From JAHZMA01 sp965205905 (GTDB lineage: Bacteria > Pseudomonadota > Alphaproteobacteria > JABAAW01 > JAHZMA01), in NCBI GenBank assembly GCA_965205905.1, contig CBDBHZ010000010.1, forward strand, positions 224,347 to 288,346: DNA of 64,000 bases, read 5' to 3'. Below the pieces are notes generated by a model. That model was not told where the DNA came from and did not search any database. It worked only from the letters and a program-made list of their open reading frames with translations. Below are positions 56,862 to 64,000 of the stretch, one piece after another; positions within the stretch are counted from its first letter, which is position 1; each line of letters opens with the position of its first letter. A program made the position numbers and the translations under genes.

Positions 56862-58106
56862 ATGGTTCAGCATAATGCTGTTCAGCGTGATGCTGATAGC
56901 TTGGCAGAGAATGGCGATACCAATAAAGCAGGTATTTCTAAAATCAAGGTAGGCGTGGTTTTGATTGATCGTTTCAATATGATGAGCCTCACCACCAGTC
57001 TAGAGCCGATGCGGATTGCCAATTTCCTGCTACTACAATCCTTTTATGAATGGGAATATCTCAGCTTTGAAAATCTGCAAGTAACCGCCAGTAATGGCAT
57101 GATGATTAATTGCCAAGCCGCCCTTGAAAGCAAATATTACGATATTATATTTGTGTGTGGCAGTTGGGGGTGCGAACGCGAGACGCCACAAAAAATAGAA
57201 GGTTTTTTACGCAAACAAGCGCGTTATGGCGCGATGCTATGCTCGTTTGAATTGGGCGTTTATAGCCTTGCCAAAGCAGGCTTGCTAGCAGGCAAACAAG
57301 CCACCACCCATTGGTCTTACATTGCGGGCTTAAAAGAAGAATTTCCTGATATTGATATATCCGAACAGCTTTTCACGCAAGATAAGAATATCGCCTGTTG
57401 TTCAGGTGGCGTTGCCAGTCTGGATTTTGTGCTTAGCCTGATTGAAAAACATCATGGCGCGCATTTGGTTTCAGAAATTACCGACCAGATGATGTATCAC
57501 GGCAAACGCCCCGCGCAAACCCCGCAACGCAACGCATTAAGCAGCAGCGATGGCAAGATTCACCCCGATATCAAGCAGGTGATTGCGCTGATTCAAAGCA
57601 ACATTACCGAACCGCCTACCATTCCTGAAATTGCCGCCCATATCGGTATCTCGCAACGGCAATTAGAGCGCAGATGTAAAGATTTAATGGGCTGTTCTAT
57701 CGTACAACTTAGCCAGATATTGCGGCTTGAACATGCGCGAACTTTGCTGGTGAGCACCAGCCTATCAATATTGGATATTTCGGTTGCCAGTGGCTTCAAT
57801 TCGGTATCACATTTTTCGCAAGCATTCAGGCGCTATTATCAAAAAAAGCCAAGCCATTACCGCAAAGCATGGCCCGACCGCGAGCCACGCCCCGTATGGT
57901 CTGGCACATTTCTTTCATTTAATAATCAGCCAAATCTGTATCACACAACCACGCCTGTTAATCCGCGAGACCGCAAAAAATTTATCAGCCCCACAATGGC
58001 GAGTGGTATCAGCGGTGGTGCTATTAAAAAGCCGATCAATGTGAAGCCTCTCAGCCATACGCAAGCGGTGAAACCGTTGGGTAAATATCTCCCACCGCGT
58101 GGGTGA
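56862..58106 (+). CDS. GlxA family transcriptional regulator (DJ-1/PfpI plus AraC domains)
   Basis: I prefer the ATG at 56862 (MVQHNAVQRD) because AAGGGGAAG lies six bases upstream; an ATG at 56835 is also in frame. 414 residues. The N-terminal DJ-1/PfpI-like domain runs from VGVVLIDRFNMMSLTT through FVCGSWGCE and ELGVYSLAKAGLLAG to ATTHWSYIAG, and the Cys of SWGCE sits near the usual nucleophile elbow. The C-terminal AraC domain has two helix-turn-helix units (PEIAAHIGISQRQLERR and SILDISVASGFNSVSHFSQ, then FRRYYQKKPSHYRK). Such regulators often control choline, carnitine or betaine catabolism. It precedes the lyase gene by 21 bp. Confidence 0.9.
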   Translation: MVQHNAVQRDADSLAENGDTNKAGISKIKVGVVLIDRFNMMSLTTSLEPMRIANFLLLQSFYEWEYLSFENLQVTASNGMMINCQAALESKYYDIIFVCGSWGCERETPQKIEGFLRKQARYGAMLCSFELGVYSLAKAGLLAGKQATTHWSYIAGLKEEFPDIDISEQLFTQDKNIACCSGGVASLDFVLSLIEKHHGAHLVSEITDQMMYHGKRPAQTPQRNALSSSDGKIHPDIKQVIALIQSNITEPPTIPEIAAHIGISQRQLERRCKDLMGCSIVQLSQILRLEHARTLLVSTSLSILDISVASGFNSVSHFSQAFRRYYQKKPSHYRKAWPDREPRPVWSGTFLSFNNQPNLYHTTTPVNPRDRKKFISPTMASGISGGAIKKPINVKPLSHTQAVKPLGKYLPPRG

Positions 58107-58127
58107 GATTTGCCCTAATTTGGTGTA

Positions 58128-59180
58128 ATGATGAGTGAAAACGATATTCAGCCTGTAAATATGCGCGTGATTGGTGGTGTGGCGAAACCTATTCAGTCGG
58201 CACAACAAGCGCAATCAGCACAAGAAACGCGCCTGAACCGTAGTGAACTTGCGGTGCCCGGTAATAAGGTGAGTTTTTTTGAAAAAGCCGCATTGTCAAA
58301 AGCTGATGTGATTTTTTTGGATTTAGAAGATTCGGTCGCGCCTAGCGAGAAACCATTGGCAAGGCGTAACATTATCGCCGCTTTGCATGATGTGAATTGG
58401 GGCAAGAAAACTGTATCAGTGCGGGTGAACGCGCCCGATACTCCCTATTGTTACCGCGATATTGTTGATGTGATGGAACAAGCACCCGAACGGCTTGATT
58501 TAATCATGATTCCTAAAGTTACATGCGCCGCTGATATTTACGCGCTGGATTTATTTATCACCCAGATTGAGGCTGCCAAGCAACGCAAAAAACGTGTGGG
58601 TTTTGAGATTATCATTGAAACTCCGCAGGCGATGCAAAATATTGATGCGATTGCGGCAGCAAGCAAGCGTAATGAATCGCTACATTATGGTCCGGGTGAT
58701 TATGCGGCTTCTATCCACGCCCATATTGATGCGATTGGCGAGTTAAATCCTGATTATGCGGTGCTAGGGCAACCAGATGCAAACGGCAATCGCTTTTTAT
58801 TCCCGAATGATATGTTGCATTACGAATTTTCGCGGATGGTGATTGCCGCCCGTGCCAATGGTTTGCGCCCGATTGATGGCGCGTTTGCGAATTTTGCCGA
58901 TATGCAAGGCTTTACGGTGGCGGCAAGAAGGTCGCTTTCATTGGGGTTTGAGGGCAAATGGGCGATACATCCCAGTCAAATTGAGCCTGCCAATCAGGTG
59001 ATGACGCCGAACCAAACGGATTACGACCAAGCATTGCGCGTGTTAGAAGCCATGAGACAAGCCGAACAGCAAGGGCAAGGGGTGGCAGTGCTAGATGGTA
59101 AAATGATTGATTATGCCTCAAGCCGTGGTGCTGAAATGATAGTGAAAAAAATGCAGACCATACGGGGTTTGGGCGCGTAA
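58128..59180 (+). CDS. HpcH/HpaI aldolase/citrate lyase family protein, malyl-CoA lyase-like
   Basis: 350 residues; ATG at 58128 or 58131. The family pattern is clear: NRSELAVPGNKVSFFEKA, then DVIFLDLEDSVAPSEK (metal-binding Asp/Glu region), SVRVNAPDTPYCYRDIV (catalytic Arg), LIMIPKV, FEIIIETPQAM (Glu), GPGDYAAS (Asp) and KWAIHPSQIEPAN. It most resembles the L-malyl-CoA/beta-methylmalyl-CoA lyase of Rhodobacter, which splits malyl-CoA to acetyl-CoA and glyoxylate. The N-terminus has an extra 30-residue Gln/Ala-rich extension. It is likely co-transcribed with the GlxA-type regulator 21 bp upstream. The exact substrate is not certain. Confidence 0.85.
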   Translation: MMSENDIQPVNMRVIGGVAKPIQSAQQAQSAQETRLNRSELAVPGNKVSFFEKAALSKADVIFLDLEDSVAPSEKPLARRNIIAALHDVNWGKKTVSVRVNAPDTPYCYRDIVDVMEQAPERLDLIMIPKVTCAADIYALDLFITQIEAAKQRKKRVGFEIIIETPQAMQNIDAIAAASKRNESLHYGPGDYAASIHAHIDAIGELNPDYAVLGQPDANGNRFLFPNDMLHYEFSRMVIAARANGLRPIDGAFANFADMQGFTVAARRSLSLGFEGKWAIHPSQIEPANQVMTPNQTDYDQALRVLEAMRQAEQQGQGVAVLDGKMIDYASSRGAEMIVKKMQTIRGLGA

Positions 59181-59331
59181 TTTGGGTTGGTAATTCTCAA
59201 ATAAATTTTTGTATTATTTTGAAATAAAACTTGATTATTCTCTTGCAACGATTTGTAACTTATGCTATCACTAACGCGTTCTTGGATTGGCCATAGACGC
59301 ATACTTAACATTGAAATTTAGGAGATTTCTG

Positions 59332-60747
59332 ATGATAAAAAAATTACTATTTATAATGATTGCCACTTTTGGCATATCGCTTTCAGGTTGTGGAGGCTCA
59401 ACTGATTCCGCAGTGACGGCTGAGGCAAAAGATGATAGTGTAATGATGGATGATGCCGTTGCAGTGGGTTATATGTATACCACACTTAATGGCGAAGGTG
59501 AAAATGCTGTCGTGCGTTTTTCGCGCTATGCAGATGGCACAATTGGCGACGAAAAAGCCTTTAAGACTGGCAGCAAAGGCGGTGCAAATCGTGGAGCTGG
59601 TGGCGATGCCTTTGGCGATTTTGATTCGCAAAACGCAATTAATATTCTTGGTGATTACTTGCTAGCAGTCAATGCTGGTGGGCATGATGTATCAGTATTT
59701 GCATTAGACCGTGAATCTGGTGATTTGACAAAAACTGCCAATGTTGCATCTGGTGGCGAGCGTCCGGTAACCATTACATCGCAAGCTGTTGCAGGTTCAA
59801 AAACTGAATATTGGGTGGTTGTTGGCAATCAGTGGAATAACCCGAATGTTCAAAAAGGCGGTGCAGGCGAACCAGCGATTGAACGCTATCCGCATGATGA
59901 ATTCATTGCAGAAGGTCATAAAGGTAAAGTTGATGCGCGCAATATTGCTCTGTTCAAATTTAACACAGCAACTGGTGAATTGGCGATGGTATCTGTGATT
60001 GATAGCTATGTTGGCACCAATGGTGGCCCAACAACTGTTGATTTCAGCCCTAATGGTAAATCGCTTGCGGTTGCCACATGGGGGATTGCCCATTTCGGCA
60101 CTGCCACACCAAGCCTTGACGAACAAAAGCCTAGCCGTGTTTATGTCTATGATTTTGATGCCAGCACTGGCGATACAAGCAATAGCCGTTTCTATGAAGA
60201 AGAAGGCATTGCAGGTAGTATCGGCATGGATTGGACGCCAAACAGCGCGAATCTTTTGGTTACTAACTTCAACCTAACTGTTGAAAAACGCGACCATAGC
60301 GTAACAGTTTTAGCCGTTAGTGCTGATAATGTTGCCAAAGTTCAAAATTTTGGCACGGGTGATGGCGCAGGTGATGTTGATGAAGCATGTTGGATGTTGG
60401 TTAGCCCAGATGGCGATAAAGCCTATGCGTCTAGCTTCGGCACGAATGTTATCAGCGTCTTCAATATCGGTTCTAAGGGTCAATTAAGCACCATTGGCGA
60501 TGGCAAAGAAACAGCCATTGCGGCACGCGCCGAAGGCACACCCGGTGGTGATACCAAAGATATGTTGATTATGGATAATGATTTTTATGTGATTGGTGCA
60601 TATCAAACTTATACAATCAGCCATTACACCATCAATTCTGATGGCACATTGGAACTTGTGAAAGAATATGATGTTGCAACAGCGACTGAAGATTCAGGAC
60701 CGGGCACATACAACTTTCTTGGCTTGGCTGGTTACAGCATCAAGTAA
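59332..60747 (+). CDS. Lipoprotein with lactonase-like seven-bladed beta-propeller
   Basis: Start at 59332 with TAGGAGATTTCTG upstream; 471 residues. The signal peptide MIKKLLFIMIATFGISLSGC ends in lipobox LSGC. The mature part shows repeated propeller blades of the YVTN/6-phosphogluconolactonase-like type: NAVVRFSRYADGTIG, LAVNAGGHDVSVFALDRESG, PTTVDFSPNGKSLAVATWG, DWTPNSANLLVTNF and LVSPDGDKAYASSFGTNVISVF. These are extracytoplasmic proteins of varied role, and an enzyme function is not shown. It is an independent transcription unit ending at a strong terminator and is not related to the tandem-barrel lipoproteins. Confidence 0.82.
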   Translation: MIKKLLFIMIATFGISLSGCGGSTDSAVTAEAKDDSVMMDDAVAVGYMYTTLNGEGENAVVRFSRYADGTIGDEKAFKTGSKGGANRGAGGDAFGDFDSQNAINILGDYLLAVNAGGHDVSVFALDRESGDLTKTANVASGGERPVTITSQAVAGSKTEYWVVVGNQWNNPNVQKGGAGEPAIERYPHDEFIAEGHKGKVDARNIALFKFNTATGELAMVSVIDSYVGTNGGPTTVDFSPNGKSLAVATWGIAHFGTATPSLDEQKPSRVYVYDFDASTGDTSNSRFYEEEGIAGSIGMDWTPNSANLLVTNFNLTVEKRDHSVTVLAVSADNVAKVQNFGTGDGAGDVDEACWMLVSPDGDKAYASSFGTNVISVFNIGSKGQLSTIGDGKETAIAARAEGTPGGDTKDMLIMDNDFYVIGAYQTYTISHYTINSDGTLELVKEYDVATATEDSGPGTYNFLGLAGYSIK

Positions 60748-60796
60748 GCACTTAATTTAGTGTTCTGCTCCGTAAGGGGCAAGAAGTTACGGAAAA

Positions 60797-60831
60797 GGAG
60801 GGCATTTATGCGTAAATGCTCTCCTTTTTTT
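60797..60831 (+). terminator. Intrinsic terminator after the propeller lipoprotein
   Basis: GGAGGGCATTTA pairs with TAAATGCTCTCC around a TGCG loop and is followed by seven T. This is a strong rho-independent terminator. Confidence 0.92.
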
Positions 60832-60936
60832 ATGGTGATGGTGGCGATAAATATCATCAACGCAATATAATTCTGTAAAACCGCTATTTATCAGAATATA
60901 GTTGCAATAACCGCGATAATTTTATCATAAAAAACA

Positions 60937-60964
60937 TTGATTTTTTATTTTTTTGGCATATAAT
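60937..60964 (+). promoter_or_regulatory. Predicted promoter of alanine dehydrogenase
   Basis: TTGATT at 60937-60942 and a perfect TATAAT at 60959-60964 with a 16-base spacer. Start point near 60971, leaving a 74-base leader with GGGGAG before the ATG at 61045. Confidence 0.6.
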
Positions 60965-61044
60965 TCACTGTAATGTGTGTTTTATCGCGCATTGATATTT
61001 ACATTGATATTTGCATCAAATTTACATTTACGGGGAGTAGTGAT

Positions 61045-62133
61045 ATGCGGATTGCAGTTCCAAAAGAAATTAAAAAGAACGAGGCACGGGTAGGGCTTGT
61101 GCCAACATCGGTTGCTGACTTGGTTAAACGTGGTCATCAGCTGGTGATTGAAACCACAGCCGGCGATGGCATTGGCGCATCGGATGCCGATTATATCGCG
61201 GCGGGCGCGGAAATTGCCGCCAATGCTGATGATACTTTCAACAATGCCGATATGATTGTGAAAGTGAAAGAGCCGCAACCAAGTGAATGGGCGCGCCTGA
61301 ATGAAAAACAGATTTTATTCACCTATTTGCATTTGGCAGCTGATATGCCCCAAACCAAAGGCTTGCTAGAATCTGGTTGCACGGCGATTGCTTACGAAAC
61401 CATCACTGACGCGCAAGGCACTTTGCCATTGCTTGCACCGATGAGTGAGATTGCAGGCAGGCTAGCCGTGATTGAGGGTGCTAGCCATCTTAAAATTCAT
61501 AATGGCGGACGCGGTATGCTTATCTCTGGTGTGCCCGGCACATCGCCATCAAAAGTGGTGATTATCGGTGCTGGCTCGGTGGGTGGCAATGCCGCGCAAA
61601 TGGCAGTAGGGCTTGGCGCTGATGTAACAGTGTTTGATAAATCACTGCCGCGCTTAAGGCAGATGGATGCTATTTTCGGCAACCGTATCATCACTGCTTA
61701 TTCCAGTGATACAGGGCTTTACGAGGCATGTTTGGAAGCCGATTTGGTGATTGGCGCAGTGTTAATACCCGGCGCAAGCGCACCGAAATTGGTGGCGAAA
61801 TCATGGCTGAAGCAAATGAAAAAACGCTCATTGCTGGTTGATGTGGCGATTGACCAAGGCGGTTGCTTTGAAACATCGCGCGCCACAACTCACGAAGACC
61901 CTACCTATGTAGTTGATGATGTCTTGCATTATTGCGTGGCGAATATGCCGGGTGCAGTGCCGCTTACCTCATCGCAAGCATTGAATAATGCCACCTTGCC
62001 TTATGTGATGAAACTGGCAGATAAGGGCGTTGCCGCGCTTGATGATGATGCTGGCTTTATGCAGGGGCTGAATGTAAAAGCGGGTAAAATTATGCATCCC
62101 GCCGTGCAAGAGTTTTTTGATAGTAATAAGTGA
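61045..62133 (+). CDS. ald: Alanine dehydrogenase
   Basis: 362 residues from the ATG at 61045 (GGGGAG upstream); the open frame to 60973 starts at the predicted transcription start and is discounted. The enzyme interconverts L-alanine and pyruvate plus ammonia with NAD. Motifs are the N-terminal RIAVPKEIKKNEARVGL (substrate Arg), FTYLHLAAD (catalytic His), the Rossmann segment VIIGAGSVGGNAAQMA, then VDVAIDQGGCFETS and the C-terminal YCVANMPGAVPLTSSQALNNAT. Length is normal for the family. The repeat R10 follows the stop closely. Confidence 0.96.
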   Translation: MRIAVPKEIKKNEARVGLVPTSVADLVKRGHQLVIETTAGDGIGASDADYIAAGAEIAANADDTFNNADMIVKVKEPQPSEWARLNEKQILFTYLHLAADMPQTKGLLESGCTAIAYETITDAQGTLPLLAPMSEIAGRLAVIEGASHLKIHNGGRGMLISGVPGTSPSKVVIIGAGSVGGNAAQMAVGLGADVTVFDKSLPRLRQMDAIFGNRIITAYSSDTGLYEACLEADLVIGAVLIPGASAPKLVAKSWLKQMKKRSLLVDVAIDQGGCFETSRATTHEDPTYVVDDVLHYCVANMPGAVPLTSSQALNNATLPYVMKLADKGVAALDDDAGFMQGLNVKAGKIMHPAVQEFFDSNK

Positions 62134-62139
62134 TTTATA

Positions 62140-62305
62140 TATAGGGGGCTTTGCGGAGTCGGTTTATGTATCAAGGGGGGTGCGACATACACTTCGCTGA
62201 TTCTGGCGGTGCGCCAATCAGCTTGTGATATTCGGTTTGCCCTTGTTACCAATGGCGGGCAAACCTCACCCTTGATAATCCCCCCGCTGTGTTTAACACC
62301 CATAT
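62140..62305. repeat. Mosaic palindromic repeat R10
   Basis: It begins about seven bases after the ald stop with TATAGGGGGCTTTGCGGAGTC. Next is TATCAAGGGGGGTGCGAC, then the GCTGATT/AATCAGC cassette (about 62197-62222), the GGTTTGCCC/GGGCAAACC cassette (about 62234-62265), and CCTTGATAATCCCCCCGCTG. The arrangement matches R9. Confidence 0.82.
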
Positions 62306-62341
62306 CGCATTTCCTTAACTGCTAACATATATAAAATTTAA

Positions 62342-62418
62342 GGTCCCGTAGCTCAGTAGGATAGAGCAACAGATTCCTAATCTGTAGGTCGGAGGTTCGA
62401 ATCCTCTCGGGATCGCCA
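62342..62418 (+). tRNA. tRNA-Arg (anticodon CCT)
   Basis: The acceptor stem pairs GGTCCCG with CGGGATC (one G-T pair). The D-arm is GCTC-AGTAGGATA-GAGC, the anticodon arm CAGAT-TCCTAAT-CTG, and the T-arm GGAGGTTCGAATCCTC. CCA is encoded at 62416-62418. Confidence 0.95.
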
Positions 62419-62516
62419 TGATATTTTTTGATTTTTTTTCAGTTTATATTATAAATAGATGTAAGATATTTTAAGGTTGAAGTATCGTTAAAAATTCATA
62501 TGATAAAGGAAATAAT

Positions 62517-62696
62517 ATGAAAAATCTTGAAGTTAAATTATGTCGTGAAGGTGATACATTTATAAAAAAAATAAAAATTGATACCCTCATTGGCAAAAAT
62601 ATTGAAACTTTAATAATAGAAAAATTAGTGGAAGATGGTATAATAAGTAATATGGATTCGGAAAGCATTCACATACATAGTTATCGCTATGTGTAA
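62517..62696 (+). CDS. Small hypothetical protein, 59 aa
   Basis: ATG at 62517 preceded by AAAGGAAATAAT, about 100 bases after tRNA-Arg. The 59-residue product starts MKNLEVKLCREGDTF and ends IHIHSYRYV. It looks like a compact alpha/beta protein with strands KNLEVKLC, FIKKIKI and a helix IETLIIEKLVEDG. I know no family. The ribosome site and protein-like composition in an otherwise AT-rich region support it. Confidence 0.55.
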   Translation: MKNLEVKLCREGDTFIKKIKIDTLIGKNIETLIIEKLVEDGIISNMDSESIHIHSYRYV

Positions 62697-62699
62697 TCA

Positions 62700-63131
62700 T
62701 CACTCAGTGCACCAATAGTTTCTCTCACCTTTTTGATAAAGCATAGCAAGATTTTGTTGCAACATTAACGCGCCAATATCGCCATATTCTTGATGCGATG
62801 CGGTTGCCAACACGCGCCCAAAACTATCGTAATCCAGATGGTGCAAACGGATGATGCTGCCCTTTGGCAAGATTGTTTGCAAATAGAGTTTGGCTTTGCG
62901 GGCAAGGTTTTTCTCGTTGTTGCAATCGCCATTTAATTCGGGCGTATCAATCAGGCGCAGGCGGATTTTATGGGTGGCAGTCTGCTTTGGAAAAATTGAA
63001 ATACGCGCTTCGAATGTATCGCCATCAATGATGCGAATAATCTCGGCATGGTAATCATTGTAGGTGATAGTCTCGGCATGGCTGTTGATACCAAAGCCGA
63101 GCATAGAAAATATCAAAATCAATCGCCTCAT
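62700..63131 (-). CDS. Secreted thermonuclease-like (SNase) protein
   Basis: 143 residues from the ATG at 63131, giving a signal peptide MRRLILIFSMLGFGINSHA. The longer open frame upstream lies within a structured leader. SNase-fold motifs are RIIDGDTFEARI (metal-binding Asp), IRLRLIDTPELNG (catalytic Arg and Asp), ARKAKLYLQTILP and SFGRVLATA (second Arg). A C-terminal helix (LMLQQNLAMLY) and a Cys near the end complete it. Such nucleases degrade DNA or RNA outside the cytoplasm, possibly for phosphate or nucleotide scavenging. It converges with the 59-residue gene (3 bp apart). Confidence 0.88.
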   Translation of the reverse strand: MRRLILIFSMLGFGINSHAETITYNDYHAEIIRIIDGDTFEARISIFPKQTATHKIRLRLIDTPELNGDCNNEKNLARKAKLYLQTILPKGSIIRLHHLDYDSFGRVLATASHQEYGDIGALMLQQNLAMLYQKGERNYWCTE

Positions 63132-63424
63132 CTTATCGCCACGTTTCTCTTTTGCCAAAATGCTAGGAAGAAACTTCCTAGCGAAACGGAGATTAAGAAA
63201 ATCGAACACAAGCACGACCCGATATCTTTTAAGTCTTATTAAAAATAAAACTCTGGACATGAATATCGTCTCCGTTTCACGAAGAAACGAAGGCAATCAC
63301 GAATGACAGCCCTACCCACAAGGCGGACTTATAGACAAAGCTGACATTCTTATACGGCTGATGTTAAGCCGCTTGTGTTTGGAGTTTCTTAAGCTCCTTT
63401 GCCCGAATGATAAATCACTCGAAC
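63132..63424 (-). ncRNA. Long structured leader or ncRNA upstream of the nuclease gene
   Basis: Read on the minus strand, about 290 bases between promoter and nuclease start hold several possible hairpins. These are GGAG/CTCC, GGCT-TAACATC-AGCC, CGTTTC-TTCGT-GAAACG and the perfect GCTAGGAAG-TTT-CTTCCTAGC just before the gene. In addition GAAACGGAGA can pair with the more distal TCTCCGTTTC, which competes with the CGTTTC/GAAACG hairpin. This suggests a regulatory leader or a separate small RNA. I recognise no known riboswitch class. Confidence 0.4.
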
Positions 63425-63430
63425 GATGCC

Positions 63431-63458
63431 ATTATAGCATTAAAAAAGTTTTTGTAAA
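63431..63458 (-). promoter_or_regulatory. Predicted minus-strand promoter of the nuclease leader
   Basis: On the minus strand TTTACA (63458-63453) and a perfect TATAAT (63436-63431) are separated by 16 bases. Transcription would begin near 63424. Confidence 0.55.
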
Positions 63459-63471
63459 ACTATTCCTTATC

Positions 63472-63500
63472 TTGACATTAATCAATGCAAAAATTATCTG
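63472..63500 (+). promoter_or_regulatory. Predicted promoter of the MFS transporter gene
   Basis: TTGACA at 63472-63477, a 17-base spacer and TATCTG at 63495-63500. The start point near 63507 leaves a leader of about 59 bases. It is divergent from the nuclease leader promoter. Confidence 0.5.
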
Positions 63501-63565
63501 CATTGGTAAATTAAAAAAGAGGGATACTTTATGGGTATCTATAAATGTGAAAAGAAAGTAATATC

Positions 63566-64000
63566 ATGGCAACAGCACAGCAACAAAATCGAGCATTAGG
63601 GTTAAGCACATTTGCATTTACCGCATGTTTCGCGATTTGGACAATTTTTTCTATTATCGGGATTAAAATCAAAGCCGAGTTAGGATTATCCGATACAGAG
63701 TTTGGCTTGTTGGTTGCCACCCCAATTTTAACGGGGTCGTTGAGTCGCCTGTTTTTAGGAATCTGGGCTGACCAATATGGCGGAAGGATTGTGTTATTGT
63801 TGACCATGCTGGCTTCGGCACTGGCAACATGGTTGCTTTCTTCGGTTACCACTTACGAGATGTTTTTACTTGCCGCATTGGGTGTTGGCTTGGCAGGTGG
63901 CGGCTTTGCCGTTGGCGTTGCCTATGTTGCACAATGGTATGAAAAAGAAAAGCAAGGCACGGCATTAGGCATATTTGGTGTCGGCAATGTTGGGGCAGCC
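63566..64000 (+). CDS. MFS transporter, NarK-like nitrate/nitrite porter (partial, N-terminus)
   Basis: The first 145 codons are visible and the frame runs off the right edge. The N-terminus (MATAQQQNRALGLS) precedes helix 1 (FTACFAIWTIFSIIGI). After LSDTEFGLLVATPIL comes the MFS motif A region GIWADQYGGRIVL. Further helices include LLTMLASALATWLLS and a Gly-rich LAALGVGLAGGGFAVGVAY typical of the nitrate/nitrite (NNP) subgroup. AAAGAAAG lies about 10 bases before the ATG. The substrate is inferred from these motifs only. Confidence 0.8.
   Translation, partial: MATAQQQNRALGLSTFAFTACFAIWTIFSIIGIKIKAELGLSDTEFGLLVATPILTGSLSRLFLGIWADQYGGRIVLLLTMLASALATWLLSSVTTYEMFLLAALGVGLAGGGFAVGVAYVAQWYEKEKQGTALGIFGVGNVGAA

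Noticed and set aside
62342..62700. Prophage or island attachment site at tRNA-Arg
   Set aside because: No integrase and no direct repeat of the tRNA 3' end was seen in the window.
63361..63561. 66-codon plus-strand open frame before the transporter
   Set aside because: It covers two promoters and the structured leader, and shows no ribosome site.

Overview
The window comes from an alphaproteobacterium with a moderately AT-rich genome. The 16S rRNA at 51351-52841 carries alphaproteobacterial signatures. A GlnT-type glutamine synthetase, a malyl-CoA lyase-like CitE protein and a GlxA regulator would suit a marine lineage such as the SAR116 relatives, but that finer placement is only a guess. 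No 23S, 5S or tRNA-Ile/Ala gene follows the 16S gene within the roughly 11 kb to its right, so the rRNA operon appears to be split.

Layout. 1-6634 is the left part of a Mu-like prophage on the minus strand: portal, terminase, gp27-like DUF3486, DUF2730, DUF2313 tail protein, M15 peptidase and a DnaA-domain regulator. From 6838 to 56409 the window is dominated by eight lipoprotein genes (6838, 10637, 13762, 18981, 26171, 36399, 38795, 54337). Each has a lipobox signal peptide followed by 2, 3, 6 or 8 tandem copies of a roughly 330-residue beta-barrel domain. Each barrel ends in an ARFYG / E-[LF]-GGTF / YYGAFGAxR signature, which resembles the C-terminal barrel of transferrin-binding protein B, factor H binding protein and NHBA. 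I count about 28 barrels, including an 8-barrel protein of 2,828 residues. No Slam-type exporter or TonB receptor is seen here, so the partners must lie elsewhere.

Other modules lie between the lipoproteins. There is an EF-hand protein with an ECF sigma factor, a short membrane anti-sigma candidate and a membrane-anchored periplasmic sensor, an arrangement like CnrYXH. Beside it is a doubly frameshifted hupE nickel/cobalt permease. A RelE/ParE toxin-antitoxin pair, pgk, tRNA-Ser(GCT), a methyltransferase and glnT follow. At 44313-50071 a two-gene module (a 735-residue protein of unknown function plus a secreted ankyrin protein) is duplicated, and the 735-residue gene is truncated in one copy. 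The right end (56862-64000) is ordinary metabolism: GlxA regulator, malyl-CoA lyase-like protein, beta-propeller lipoprotein, alanine dehydrogenase, tRNA-Arg(CCT), a secreted nuclease with a long structured leader, and the start of a NarK-like transporter.

A second theme is a family of nested palindromic repeats filling nearly every long intergenic gap (about 5831, 25277, 34663, 43741, 46186, 50215, 53021, 53895, 56412, 62140). Their outer arms are conserved (GGGGGCTTTGCG or TATCAAGGGGGGTGCG and the complements), while the inner hairpin is swapped among at least six unrelated cassettes. The tandem-barrel lipoprotein family and this cassette-swapping repeat family are the two best candidates for something undescribed.
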